Assembly: GCF_028389875.1 (NCBI RefSeq)
Contig: NC_084663.1
Coordinates: forward strand, 208,475,876-208,539,875
Length of the DNA stretch: 64,000 nucleotides
Origin: Rhea pennata
Lineage: Eukaryota; Chordata; Aves; Rheiformes; Rheidae
Direction of reading: 5' to 3'
Each line of letters starts with the position of its first letter. Positions within the stretch are counted from its first letter, which is position 1. Of the stretch, positions 1 to 13,400 are shown piece by piece. The notes below the pieces were generated by a model that saw only the letters and a program-made list of their open reading frames with translations, did no database searches and was not told where the DNA came from. The position numbers were made by a program, and so were the translations under genes.

Positions 1-2500
1 GGGAGAGGAAGGCCCCAAGTGATGTGCTTGCAGAACACACAAGCCCCCTCTCCCCCTTGTGAAGGGCTTTGCAGAATTCTAGGATGTCTTGAGTAGGGGC
101 ATAAGAGCTGTCTGAATCATACAGATCTTTTTCAAAAGAATCTAACGTGTAACCTCCTATGGAACAACCTAAATAGACCAGGAGATTTGAGCTACTAAAA
201 AAACTCATGGGAGGCAGTAATATTGAACTACACAGTGACACTGAAAACAAGACACTGAAACCAAAAATGAGTTTCTTACTTGCAAGTAAAACCCTACTTG
301 ATGAATCTACATTAGGGGAAGGGCAAAAGGAGTGAGTAATTCAGCCTACTTTTTAAATCTGCATTTGTATCTTATATAGAACAAACCAAAGAAGAGACTG
401 GAAGTCAAGAACAGCATTACTCATTCCCACATCACTGGCAACAGGAAAGCCCATGTTGAATCATCAGAGATCAGCAAATAACAAATAAAGCATATGACTG
501 AAACTAGTTTCATTCTGCTGCAGTCTTGCACATCATGCAAGACCATGGAATATGGAATAACTGGCTCTTTAAGGACTTTGTAATGAACTGCACTTTCTTT
601 GCAATGAACCTGCTTTATCATGGGGATTAGTGCTAGCTGCATCAAATCTCTGGCATATTAAGCTGAATCTAAAACATTGCTAGAGTTTCTACATTGTACA
701 TTGTCATATACCTCACAGCTTCCTGATGTAAAATCTTGCATCCAACATGGAGTAATTTTATCCAGTGGATGATTCACCCACCTAATACAGATAAGTGGTA
801 GCACTGGTGCAAGCTGATATTATATAATTCTGGATTTTTGTATGCAAAAAGAGTAAAACCTTGTAGGTTTAATTTTCAGGGTAATAAACTCTGAAACAAC
901 ATACCAGCTGTGTGATCAATTCCCTCTCCTCAGAAAGCCCTAAACGAAGACTAGAGTTTAAATCAAGTAGAATTGGCTATAAGATACTGTAGAAATTCAT
1001 GCAGGGCAGTCGCATCACCTGTGCTTCATGGGAGATGCCTGCACACTCTTACCAAGACCAAAAAGCACTGTTGCGTGAAAGACCCTTGTCAGCGAGCTAG
1101 CTGGTATCTTTTGCAGAGCTTCATGAGTGCTCTGTAGGAAGCACTGGCATGGGAGAAGATGGAGGAGAGGAAGGAAGCTGTATCCTTTTCACTTTCATAG
1201 CCTGTTGGTCTTGCATCTGTTCCCTATGCAAGTTGTTCCCTTTTTTGCAGGGAGCCTATGTGGTCCTACAATGTTTCCTAGTCCTATCTACACACACCAA
1301 TGCCTGCCACAGCAAAGGCTTTCTGCACGACATTGCTGTTCAGCCGCTGAATAAGAAGAGTGCATATCCAACACATTACATCTTGCAAGGAAGAGCAGCC
1401 TCTCAGCACCAAGCAGATGCATGCACAGAGCAATCTCTACAGCATAAGGCTGACTCAGCTGGGCACCTGCGAGCACATGGTTGCTCCACAGCTCAGGTCT
1501 GCTGCTCTTCACCTTTCCCCAGGAAGGAAGCCTTCTTCCCCACAGGCACCACACTCCAGCCCATCTTTTTCAGTGAACACTAAGTCACATACTGTTTGAT
1601 TTTTAAGGATGTTTTTCTTAACCTCCCTTTATCTAGTTCCCAGCCAGAGGCATGCAGAGACTTTTCCAGTACTTGTTTTATTGCTGATTCAAGTTGCCAG
1701 CTTCCTGGGGGATGTGGAGCAGATGGTCTGGCCCTGATGTCACAGGCACTTACCAGGGAAAGAGCTTCAAGGTCACTAGAGAAGGCAGTAGAAGACACAT
1801 GAGGTCTTCAGTCTTCACAGCTCATTTCTCAAAATGAGTGTGAACAGAAGTCATCCTTGATGTGGAGTAGAGCACAGGGAAGAAATCTTATCCCCAGAAT
1901 GAGTCAGAGCACAGACTTATATATCAACCAGAAAGATTACAGACTGGTAGGAGACTCCACTTTTCTTTTTTTTTTTTTTAACAGAGGTCTTTTCAAAACG
2001 ATTCAAGTCATCCAAAAGGGCAGTTCGTTAGGAAGCTCCACTACAAGGCAACTCTTTTCTTCTATAAGCATGAAAGAAAAGCATGTTGAAGGCTGGAGAG
2101 AAGCACTAGAACAGAACAGAGGCACTTAAGCAACTACAGGTTCATAACGACCGTGAGTGAAAATGCTACCTGGCCTCGGTCAAATACTGCCCTCTAGTGA
2201 TCACAACTGGCATTTCACACTTAGCTGTGAACTCTCTGGGTTTAAACGTAACTTTTTCTTTTGCTCTAGTGGGAAGGGACATTGCCCCCAAGGACAACAG
2301 CTCTATCTTTGCTCTTGCTGAGAGAGCCCAAAGCTAGGAGAGTCGTGGTATGCTGAACCGAAGCAGAAAATCCTCAGCAGCCATTCATTTGTTGATCCGA
2401 TATTAAATCATGTCCTTCTAAAGTGAATCAATTTATCTCATATGTATTTTAAAGGTAACATTGCTTTGCAGATTTTGATCAAACAAATCAGACATTTAAA
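1..2500. other. Flank downstream of RAB30, no gene recognised
   Basis: AT-rich unique-looking sequence beyond the candidate RAB30 poly(A) site. Only short stop-bounded frames occur, on both strands, with no recognisable protein similarity and no convincing exon (paired splice sites plus coding signal). A T-rich run lies near 1962-1979. It could be intergenic, or the tail of a still longer RAB30 3' UTR if a more distal poly(A) site is used. Confidence 0.5.
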
Positions 2501-2545
2501 ACAGCAGGTGGAAAGGATTAAACATTTATTTACATACAGATACAT
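2499..2545 (-). terminator. RAB30: Candidate RAB30 distal poly(A) site
   Basis: On the minus strand an AAUAAA hexamer sits at 2530-2525. Three UGUA motifs, the kind bound by cleavage factor Im, lie just 5' of it (TACA on the plus strand at 2531, 2535 and near 2543). About 20-40 bases 3' of it is a U/GU-rich stretch (minus-strand reading of about 2490-2470). This order of UGUA, AAUAAA, cleavage zone and GU-rich element is the standard vertebrate arrangement. Other minus-strand AAUAAA hexamers occur at 3239-3244, 3163-3168 and 5691-5696, so alternative ends are likely. The link to RAB30 is inferred from orientation and the absence of any other gene in between. Confidence 0.45.
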
Positions 2546-4900
2546 ATGTAAGCAATTCCTAAGTATAAAAAGGACATTACAAATAAACATGAAGCTTCAT
2601 ACATTCATCATCCTGGTCATCCAAAATACATTCCTTTCTCAACCCCACTGTACCACACTTGACAACAAGAAGTTAAAAAACAGACAAGTCAAATGCTTCT
2701 GACAGTTTAATGATTCACAGTTTGGCAATTTGCTAACACCTATACTTTTTCCAAAGACAATATTCCAGCAACTGAAGAGAAGTGCTCTGACCGAATGTAG
2801 TGCATTTTCACCACTGAAATGGTTGTGCTTGATCAACAAGAAAGGTGTCATCTCTTCATCCTTCTGGCTATGTGTTTAGAACGTTTAAACAAATCAGGAT
2901 TCTTACTGAAATGCTATACATTGTGCAGAACTCATTATTGTTGGGAAAAAAAGAACAGATCTTTAAAGAACAGCTGAATGTGTGGGAAAATCTCCAATCC
3001 AGGAAATTCCTTTAATCCTGTGGCTTCACTGGCATGGAAGCTGCAAACAGAATGCTGGGTTTAGCCTGTAAGCAAGCTTTTAATCTGCAATTCAAACTAC
3101 AGCTGATGGTATAAAATGTACTTAGTTCATGCTGTAAAAGCAATTACATGCTTCATTACTGATTTATTAGTAATCAAAGCTGAAGATAGATCAGCTTTCT
3201 CTTCTGTGGAAGAAAAAACCCTTTATAAATCTCTAAAATTTATTGTAGCTCTTGGGAAAGAGGAAACATTTTAGACTCAATCTAAACAAAACACAGAATA
3301 TGAAGAACTTGTCAGTTAGGTAACATTACAAAGGGGGACAAGCCATTAAACATAAAATTAAAATGCCTACTCGAAAGTATTAATGAATTCAAAGGAGAGC
3401 TGGGTGAGCCTGCATAGATCAAAGGCAGTCAGAAAAGAAATCTCATAATCTGCAAATTCACAGAACAGCCGAATACGTGCCACAGAACAGAGTGAAGTGG
3501 AAATGAAAAGGAGCAGAAAGAGCCTCGTGCCACATTGACAGCTGAGTGACTGCAGCTGCTCCAGTCTCAGATTTTTTTTTCTTTTGTAAACATCTGTGGG
3601 GAATGAAGTGAATGTGACATATCTGCAATGCATCTTGTTATGTTGAAAACCCATAGTACATTTTAAACTCTTTCTCTAATATTCAGAGATAGACTTGTAG
3701 CTCAAAATCATTTAACAAGCAAGCTCAGGGCTTACTCACTTGTCACATTAGATTGCCCCTTTTTCCCCAAAAATGTTGGCTTAAGTAGCTTTCATTTTTT
3801 TTTCCTTCAGTGCTGACTGTTTGAGAAGACCAGCTGTAAGGCTTTCTTTCCAAAGAGCCTGCAAGAGTTGAGGCAACAGCAGTGCCTGAATTCACTGTTA
3901 CTTTCCTTGTTGTTTTGCTCTTACTCCATTAAAATACCAAAACAATATTCCCCTCTTCCTCTTTCCCTGTAACAGCTTGGCTGCTGGGGACATCAAGACC
4001 ATTACATTTACTAAAGCTGGTGCCAATGATGTAGCCCAGCCCCTCAGAGATAGTCACCTCACGGCAAAAGTGGCAGCTCAGAAAGACTCTTCACATCAGT
4101 TGGCACATCTCATTGGATTAAGAACAGAGTCCACCTTCATACTGGTAATTTACTTACTTACTCCAAACCTCCAATGGCTCTTAACATCCGAATCTCTCAC
4201 ATTGGTCCCATAAAACCTTGCTGGAAAAGAACTTCAAAGAAACTGTTCATATCCAGGAAACATTAATAACTAGCCATTAATGCTAAAACAGAGAGAGACT
4301 CAAGAGTATACACCATAGCCAGTCCTGTTATCCATGGACAGATGAGCTGAACTGCTAACCATGGCTACACTCTTAAAACCACAATAAGCTTTCACTGACA
4401 ACATTTAGAGCCTAGTTATACTCATGCTGTCATCTTGGCTTCTACTTTATCCCAAGTTGCTGTATTTGGAGCTAAATGCATCAGAGGCGAGCTTTTCTCT
4501 GGATCTGCAGCTCCTAGCTTTAACCAAACTTAACTCACATGGCACACAGTTTTTACGTATAGTTTTAGTTGCAGCTCATGCACATGGTGGAGTGGTTGCA
4601 TTCATGAGTGATGAGAGCTGGTAATTATCTCAGCTAGACATAGTGCAGCGTAGCAAAAGGAGGCTTTGGGACAGTTCAGCTTGGTGATTAAGACGGTAAG
4701 TCAGATCAACACAGCAGGCTACGTTTGGAGTCTTGCATCATGAATTCACATCAGTGTGATGACCTTGTCGCCCATTTTCCTAGCCAAAACAAATCCTAAA
4801 TTATGACCATCAACATTTCAGACAATTTCTTACTCACTAGGAATTCACAAGGTTTCCTCAAAGAACAACTTTTCTAACTGAATAAACTCAAAAAGGTCTT

Positions 4901-4944
4901 CTGTATATATATTCTTCTTCTATATATTCTTCTATATATTTATA
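4901..4944. repeat. TATATATTCT-type imperfect tandem repeat
   Basis: Three imperfect copies of a roughly 13-bp unit combining TATATAT with TTCTTCT. It lies in the candidate RAB30 3' UTR, where the transcript would carry the complementary AGAATATATA-type repeat. Confidence 0.7.
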
Positions 4945-6546
4945 GGAGCAGCACCTATGAGGATTACTGGATACCCTGATATTGGAAGCAGAGAATCCTA
5001 AAGAACTCAGATGAAAGTCGAATTCAAAGCATCTCTTATTAAAATCCAGAGCAATCAAAATCATGCAGTATTGGCTATTAGCCACGAGAGGGTGGCTCTG
5101 TTTGTGCTCATGGCCGTATCTGTGATGGCACCACAGCCTCCCCAGGGCAGTGCATCTTGCATGCTCACTCTGGTACTTCACTAGCTTGAGAGTTTTGCTC
5201 ATTTTCTAAGTGAATTCTGTCTCTGAACATAGAATTTTGCCAGCTCAATATCTTAGCAGGATTTACGGACAGCTCTTCATGCTGAAAAGAGGACAAGTGG
5301 AAAAGCAGCTGAACAAACAGCAGTCCTTAGGGATAGTGAACAGGGCAAAACCTAGTATTGACTACAACTAATCACATCCCTTGTCAGCAAAAACTCAGGA
5401 AAGGCTGTTGTCCTACATGTGTGCACCCACTCTCCTCCTGCATCACTAATTTCCACTTTCCCTCTTTTCAAACCACTGTCTGCAGTGTGAACCTCAGTCT
5501 GCTGCTATTATTGCTGATGCTGAAGGAATTCAATAGCCATTAACCAGTCAACCCAGACTAGCAGGAGCAGACTGTAACTGCTATAGCTGTTTCCAGAGAC
5601 AAACAGCACTAACAGGCTAATGGATTAAGAGCTGTTTCATGCATTCTACAGCAAAACCCAAGTAGCCTTTCTGATAATGTTATATGTGTTTTTATTGAAT
5701 AGTAATCATAAAGTCATTTAGCATTCAGCACAGGCAGGTAACTGACTGCATGCGCCAGTGACTTACCTGGCAGTCGAATCAGAATCTCAATGTGAGAAGT
5801 GGGAAGGGACGTAAAACACCCTGTTCTTTTCAGAGCTCAAACTTTCACTATTTCCATCATAACTCTTGACCTTGTCTTTCTCCTGAAGAGGAGTTAAGAA
5901 GCTTTTCCTTAACGCTTTCTTTCTTATGGGAAATACAACTAGGAACAGAAGGCAGCTGCAGCTTCAGGAAACTTGTGGTGTAAACAGCCAATGCAAAGTA
6001 TTAGTGAGAACACTTTACAGATAGTGATCTGAAGCACAGAAAATGTAGTGGTTTTTCCAAGATCAGCTTGACTAAATCAGCAGCTAATCTGAAAAAAGAG
6101 TTTCGATCATCTAGTTTTCAGAAGGTGCCTTTACTAATCTCTCCAAACAGGTCTGCTTTGTCTGCAGGCAAACACGTGTTGAACATACGTATTGGCTTCT
6201 CCTTGGAGCTAGTCATAGTAAGAGGTTTAAAGAACAAATAATGTAATTATGAGACTACTATAAAATTTTATGTTCACTCAGAAATAAGATAACTCCATGA
6301 CTGTGGCTATATTGTCTTGAAAAACACATCAGCATTTAGCAACTGCACTAAAGCCAGCATCTTATACTCTCATCAGTAGGGAACATTTCCAGTCATATTT
6401 GGCCCTACCATATCTCTTGTGCAGTTTTTGGACCCTTGCCCCAGCAAGCATCATAGTTTTTCCTTACTCTTCTCTTGCAAAAGTCCCTTCATCTAGCTAG
6501 AAGGTGTTTGCCATAGATGGAGAGATGATTGCCATAAAACTGAGAG

Positions 6547-6564
6547 TTTTTTTTTTTTTTTTTT
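6547..6564. repeat. Poly(T) tract of 18 bases
   Basis: Uninterrupted T run inside the candidate RAB30 3' UTR; it reads as poly(A) in the transcript. No flanking target-site duplication or retroposed sequence was recognised. Confidence 0.9.
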
Positions 6565-9500
6565 AATCTCCTGGTATTTTTCAACTCTTTGACCAACGTG
6601 CCACAATGTTAAATTGTCATTTGTAGTTGATAAAGCTCCTCTTCTAGTTGTAAAGCCTTCAGCAGAGGACCAGATTGCAGAAGAGATTAGCCCTCAAACC
6701 CACAAGGAGAAGTGGGTTCTATGCACTAAAGATAAAAATTAAAATGCATAAAAATAACTCCTGCAAAGGAGTTATCATGACAAAATGTCACTTACCAAAC
6801 AGCTAGTTTTTGTTAACTTGGGGGGGGAGGCAAGTTTCAAACTACAACTTTGGCATACAGCCTTAAAGCACTGACCATGTAACCAGTTTCCTTTCAACCC
6901 TGTAATAATCTGCACTCCTAAAAGACTTAAAGCACTCGGGCCCAGAATAAATTTTGAAAAGAAGGATTTCAGATTTGTCCGTGGAGAAGAAATTTACCTT
7001 ATTGCCCTGTCAATTCAGTTGCAGCACTTCACTGGAATAGCACATCACTGTCCGGAGATTGAATTCTTGAAAGATTTGCTAGCAACAGAACAGACACTTG
7101 CCAACTGGGAGGCAGCTAGTATACAAAATCATCAGCTAAGGGGTAGGAGAGCACTGAGAAGAGACTTAGCCTTTTAGAAACCTCCAAGTGAATATTCAAG
7201 TAAATAAAGTGAGCAATTTTCGCTATTTGATCAATTCCGCTTGTTCAGTCATGATGATGCATTAGTGTTCAATCTCCAAAGACGATGCAAGGAGCATTTT
7301 AAAATGCATTTGTAATGGTACTCAGCAGGAATAAACAGTACCTGTCCAACTCAAAAATCAGGTTTATGCCTACAATCATTATTCATTCTCCATTTATTCC
7401 CATCTCACTGGTGTTTTAACATCATTCCCTCAGTGATGTGATGCTCAAAAATATTTCTCTAATATTCTGATTTTCACTAGCAACACATTTATGTTTATTA
7501 GCATTGATCTTAAGCCGCAGGAAGGTCATCCAGTTAGGATAGCTCTATCACAGAGGTGTATATATCTCACAGAGCTTTTTCTGCATGTGTTGCCTGGCCA
7601 GAAAAACAAACAGTTAAAGGCTGAGTTGTCTCTATCTTTCCTTCTGTGGGGCACAAATTCGGCTCTCTCATACTTAACTAACAGCTTTCAAAAACACACA
7701 GAAACTTCTGAAACTTCTGCAGGCTGAGGTGATGGGCCTCTCTGTCAAGTCAGTTTGAAAGCAGCCAATAGCTTCCAAATTTCGCAGAGGAATGTTTTGG
7801 AAGATTGGGTAGATGAAGAGGGTGTTGGACAGTTATACCTGAAGCTTTGATGCTATTGGAAAATAAGGCCACCCATACGTGCTGCAGTGAGCAGTCTCTT
7901 TCCCCCTTGATTACCTTGATCAAATAGCCCTGCCTTCTTTGTTAGTAAGTTTTATGCTTTCTGACAAGGTCCACCATCTGCAGAGTAAGAACTTTTACAG
8001 ATTAAATGTATGTAATATTGATTTCTAACTCCAGTATTATCTTACATATAACCTCATGAGTCTTGCTTTAAACAAATACTAAGAGCTATAGAGAATCAGC
8101 TCTTTCAGAGCTGAATGGTCTTTCGGAGTTGGTAGTCCCATGCATTTCTAAATCCTCTGGGTTACCGCATGAGCAGAGACTAAAAAGAACCAGTAGAAGC
8201 CAGTGTGACATTTCCCCAGCATTTAACACTTAGAGCAGCACTTCATAAAATGTTACTTAAGTGACAAACAAGTTTTGTACCACAACTTCTACATTGCATT
8301 TTGACCACAACTTATGAAAGAAGGAAGTGACCTAAACAGTGGCAAGAAAAATATTCATTAAAATGGCTACATTATACAGTACTCTCCTCTCTCTCTCAAA
8401 CACACAAACATACAGTTAGTTTCCATTGGAGATCAAAGGCACAATATGATATAGCCCAAAGAAGGTTGGTTGTGTGTTTTTTTTTTCTTTTTTAGGAAAA
8501 TGAAAAAAAAGCATTTAAAAATGGTAGTGTTTTTTTTTTTTTTTAATCTTCAAGAAGTACTTGTTGGCAGCTTTTTATGTCAATACAAAAGCTCAGTTAT
8601 AATCACCAGTAAGTGCCAAATGATATTAAGCTGATTAGTTCTAACTTATAGCATATCACACCCATGTTATTATCAGGAAAGTTTCATCCAGACTAGCTAA
8701 ACTGATGTCAAACTTTTTTTAAAAAACATTGTTCTTGTGCGTATTAACCTCTCCTCTAATTTTGCTTTAACGTCAACATGTAAATTTGCAATGCATTATT
8801 AGAGTATGGCACTAGAGGTGTAATAACAAATTCCATAATGCTTCCACTCCAGGGGGTTTGTAGAAAGAAATTGCCTTAACAGTTATACATACACCAGAGT
8901 CTGAGATGTAAGACTACAAAGCATCAAGTAAATTAAGTGACTCTACAACCCTGAATCTGAAAGCTACTCTAAAGAGAATAGATGCCAGGAAAATACCTTT
9001 AAGAGCTTCTCAGAGTACAGTTCCACATGGTGATTGCTGGATGAGTTAGACACAGAATGATACCACTTGCAACCTGTTGCTATTTCCACTTAGCGTAAAA
9101 AAAAAAAATTCTACAAAACTGTATGCCTGCTTCTCAACAAGAACGGTATCTACAAGCTTTATATTTACTCAAACATATTGCAGACTGCCATTTAAAACTG
9201 TGCTCTCTTTGAACCCTTATATACAATCAATGCACACGCAATATTCTGGTCAGGTCTGGCGCATTTTTTCCAACTCCAGTAATAAAATTTCCCAAATTTT
9301 TCACATAAGGACATTACTAAGTAGGGAGGAGGAGAATTTGTTATTTTTTTTATTATTATTTCTGGAAAGTCTTTTCATCCTATGTTGGATGTCAAAAAAG
9401 CACAGTCCCTACCCACCATGTTCAGGCTAGAAAAAGAGGTAATGAGTTTTTTTTTTTCTTTTTTAAATGAACAGTGCTTATTAGTGTTCTTTTTCCTAAT

Positions 9501-10220
9501 TATTCTAACTTACACATTCAGAGGACAGTAATGTAGTAAGACTACATTTGGTCTATGGAATACTTGCTGAACTGGTAGCACCAAGGGGAGCAAGGGAGTT
9601 GTATCCATATCTCTTCTCAAACCATTGTTTGGAAGTGTTGCTATATATAACTATTCTTTCTTTTCTTTTTAGATTTCATGTTCATGAAAGTGCCTGTAGA
9701 TAAGAGAGATAATACTGTTTCAAACACCAGAGTCCTCCATGAAGATGTGTGGACAGACTCTACAAACATGTCCTAAAAACTCATTGGCTGGCAGCCCACA
9801 AGATTGCCAGTACAGTCCAGGGTCAGCATTCATTTCCTCTCTTTCTTTTTTTAAAAAGGACCAAACACATTGTCCTGTAAGAGAGCATTTGAACCCTTCA
9901 GTATCTTCAAGTGAGGCTGTTCTAGTCTCCTAAAGAAGGAAATACAGCAGCTCATGTTCTCCATTTCATGAAGCACCTTGTACAATTCTTCTTTTCCTAT
10001 CCAACTCCAGCGACTGCAAAAAAATTAAAATTAAACCATGTTATATTCTGCTATGTTGCCATGCAGCTGGAGCTGTCAGCCTGCCGTGCTTCTAGATCTG
10101 CAACCCGACTCACGGTAAGTCAGATGGGTCACAGATTGGCAGGAATTCCTTTAAAGGAGATGAATCCCAGAAAAACAATCCTCTTGGCCCACGGAGGACA
10201 GGGAATCACGTGCCTGCTCT

Positions 10221-10471
10221 TTAATTAAAATTACAGCAAGTCAAATAGCTGATGCTTTTCCCCTCTCCTGGTAACGGAGATGCCACATTGTTCACAAGGG
10301 TGTTCTGTCGTGCCTCACTGATCAACCGACAAGCTAAGTCCAGGAAGAGTTTTTCCACATTATCTGATTCTTTTGCAGAGGTTTCCAGATAGTACATGTC
10401 TTGCGCTTCAGAAAATTCTGCAGCTCTTTGTTGGGACACTTCCCTCTTATCAGCTAAATCAATCTTATTAC
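10221..10471 (-). CDS. RAB30: RAB30 last coding exon (residues 121-203)
   Basis: The acceptor is TGCAG with AG at 10473-10472, and the exon opens with the last two bases of Gly121 (phase 1). It carries NKID for guanine recognition, TSAK of the G5 loop, the helix before the hypervariable tail, and the CCNFN prenylation end. TAA at 10223-10221 is the stop. The open frame continues upstream of the acceptor to an in-frame Met at about 10541, but that part is intron: it lacks Rab similarity and the splice phase matches the exon before. Confidence 0.97.
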
Positions 10472-13400
10472 CTGCATTGATAAAAGATTTTAAAAAGGGA
10501 ATTAGACTTCCGAGACAAAAGGAACAGAAATGGATCAGCAACGAAGTAGTTTTTGGTGCACAGATAGGGCTTTTGATGGGAAATTCTTAGTGCCAGCCCT
10601 CCCCTCCAAAGAGCAGATTCCCTGATATGTGCAACCAAGTTCATTTAATGTCAGGTCATTTAACAGAATATGCCCTGTGAACATACAAGTCAGTTAGCAA
10701 ACAGATGCATTAGTGCTAAATTAAAGCTAATCAACTGACATTAAAGGATTTTCATTTTAATAACTATTGAAAATTCTCCTGTTCTTGCTCTAGGGAGCAC
10801 TTAAAATGTCAGGTATAAAAATGTCAGGTAAAATCAGGTAATGGGATGCTAAATGTGATATTTTTCATGTAATTATAAGCTTCAGAACAAGCCCAGCACA
10901 GAAGGCTGCTTTCCTGTTTTAATGAAATATTCCTGTGAGTGATATGGCTGTGGAGCCTGGAACATGGATGGGCTCAAGGGTGCTCATAGAACAAGGTGGG
11001 TAAAGAAATCAGCCCTTTCCTTTGGGAGCTCACTTTAGTAGACAGTTGATTAATGTCCCAAGCAAATGTCTGCTACAATTATATCCTAATACTGCCACTT
11101 CACTTTAAACGTTATGTCTTTACCATAAATTAATCTCACAAAAAGAGACCAAGACCTGTGACTGCAGGGGACTGTGTGTCCAGGGATTCAGCAGGTTCAA
11201 GAGGCAACCTCCTCGACCTAGTGTCTACCTCCTCCAAGGCTACTGTGAGGATCAGTAGGAGGAAAAGCTCTTTCATGCTTTCATTGGAGAGCCACATCTC
11301 ACTGCCATCCATTCATCTGAGATGTCCTTTTTTTACGATAACTACTTGAACACAGTATATACACCAAAGTTACATTTATAAACAGATCATCACAAGCTGG
11401 GTAGGTCATCACTTGTCAATCACTAGCAATCACTTGTTAATGTAAGTGGGCTATTGCTGGTGCCATCTGCAAAAGTGTGCACAGAGGCTACTAGCATTTA
11501 TATTTTATGCCGTAACTGTTGATAAGAAACTTAATGTTCCACAAAAATCTATGTATACATCTGTCAGTCATTTACTAATTATTTCTGCATTATTTGTACA
11601 AGTCTCGTATTCTTCTTAGGCAGTGTAATGAGTTTCTGGTATGGAAGTGCCTTAAATCCTAACATTTATGTGCAACAGCATTGGGGCATGTAAAGCTCAA
11701 AGGATTTTTAAAAATACCATATTTTTCAAATGAAATTGATAATAAAGATACTAGATCATCCTGAAGAACTTTATTATTTTTAATGGCAATCTATTAATGA
11801 GAAAAGGACACTGCAGTAAAAAAATTAAATACCCCCCACTCCAATTTTTTGGCTTTTCCCAAGTTAATTTTTTATTGTTCTTCACATACTCTGGGGCCTT
11901 TAAAGGTCAGGTTCTGACTGCCAGATTCTGAAAGGAGAGCCAAGCAAAGCACAGGCAGGCACAATACCTTTCACCTTGCTTGTAGCAAACAGATGGCATG
12001 AGGTCTGTTTTAGCTTGAACTGAAGCTGCTACAGATAGATGGTGGAAGCTATATTATCTTTAGTTTCACTAAAATCCATGGGAAAAATGTAGATTTCCAG
12101 CTCTGCCCCACCTATAATTTTAGGATACACACACCCTTGGAGTTCTGCCTCCCAGGTCTTGACCCACTCTGGCCAAGACACCCGCTGTCCCACAGCTAGC
12201 AGGGTATAACAACCTGCAGGCGTTGCCAGCTTCAGCAGGTCCCCGTACCTTTGCAGAGATCTCAGCTGGGAGTTGCAAGGGAAAGGGCTCTGTGGTTAGC
12301 TTTATTGGTAGCTGCACAGTCACCATTTTAGTTCAATCTGCAGGAAGTATCCACCTCTACAGGCAGAAACCTTAAGCCTGGGAGAAGTCCACCCTTTGAG
12401 AAGTAGCTGTTGCTGTCCTGCACATCCTCATCAGGGCACTGGGGTTATCCACAGCATCCAAGCAGTGGGTCATCTCATTCAAAGGGACCAGCTGCACCTT
12501 ACACCCATGGGCTGTTACAGCTCCAACTGGCAAGAAGAACTATTGTATCCACCTGGAAATGCTGCACTGCTGTATCTGTTTGGGATTCTTGCACTGTCAC
12601 TTAATGCAGGTGTTGCATTTTCCCCCTGCTAACACCTCCGTCCGCCTTTGGCTCTCAGCAGGGTCCCAACACACACAGCTCACGACCTCTCCTCAGACCC
12701 ACCCTTTGAAGGATGGCCGGCACTTACCGACTAGCACAGTTATGACCTTGTTGCTGGCGTATTGCTCTATTTCTCTCAGCCACTCGGGAAGACATCGGAA
12801 GGACTCCTCACAGGTTATGTCATACGTCAGTATTAACGCGTTGGCGCTGCGATAGTAACTCTGCGTTATGGACCGGAATCGCTCTTGTCCTGCCGTGTCC
12901 CAGATCTGCAGCTTTTAGCATAATAAGGGGAAGGAGGGAAAGAAAAAAAGAATAAATTTAACATTCTTTATTCGATAGCCGCACCCTTTTGACCTAAATG
13001 CCTTCAGGGTAAAAGCAATGCTGGGAAAGCACTTAGCTCTTCTCCCCTTTGGCTCCCCTTCCCCCAACAATTTTTGTTTCCATTTCTGCATTTACAGATT
13101 GAAATGCAAGGCACAAGCTCGGATGGTAATCCAGCCGGCATCCCTGGGAAGCCAAGGGTCCGCAAGCTTTCATGTAACTTTTGGCATTTCGCTCAGCAGC
13201 GGACGGAGTCAGCTTTGCCAGCGTGGAGTTATAATGCAGGCACTGGAGGGAGAAAATCACTTCTCAGGCTCCTTCCCCCGATGTCCAACGGGCGTCCTGC
13301 ACCAACAACAGCGTCCATCGCAGAAGCGTTAGGAAAGCCTCTCCTCTAGCTCACAAAGTTATTTAGTTCTGTCGACATGATGTATCAAAGGGGTAGAAAC

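Larger units (their letters stand above)
2505..10220 (-). other. RAB30: RAB30 3' untranslated region (probable extent)
   Basis: About 7.7 kb directly 3' of the RAB30 stop codon contains no gene. It is AU-rich, with many homopolymer T runs on the plus strand (for example 6547-6564 and around 8531-8544) that would be A runs in the transcript. Several minus-strand AAUAAA hexamers are scattered through it, ending with the strong cluster near 2525. RAB30 mRNAs in other vertebrates are known to have long 3' UTRs. The near end is certain because it abuts the stop. The far end is inferred. Confidence 0.5.

Noticed and set aside
3367-3654. 95-codon minus-strand open frame in the candidate 3' UTR
   Set aside because: Starts far downstream of the RAB30 stop, has no recognised similarity, and is of a length expected by chance in several kilobases.
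10472-10541. N-terminal extension of the RAB30 last-exon frame up to 10541
   Set aside because: It lies upstream of the acceptor; the splice phase and Rab family alignment require the exon to start at 10471.
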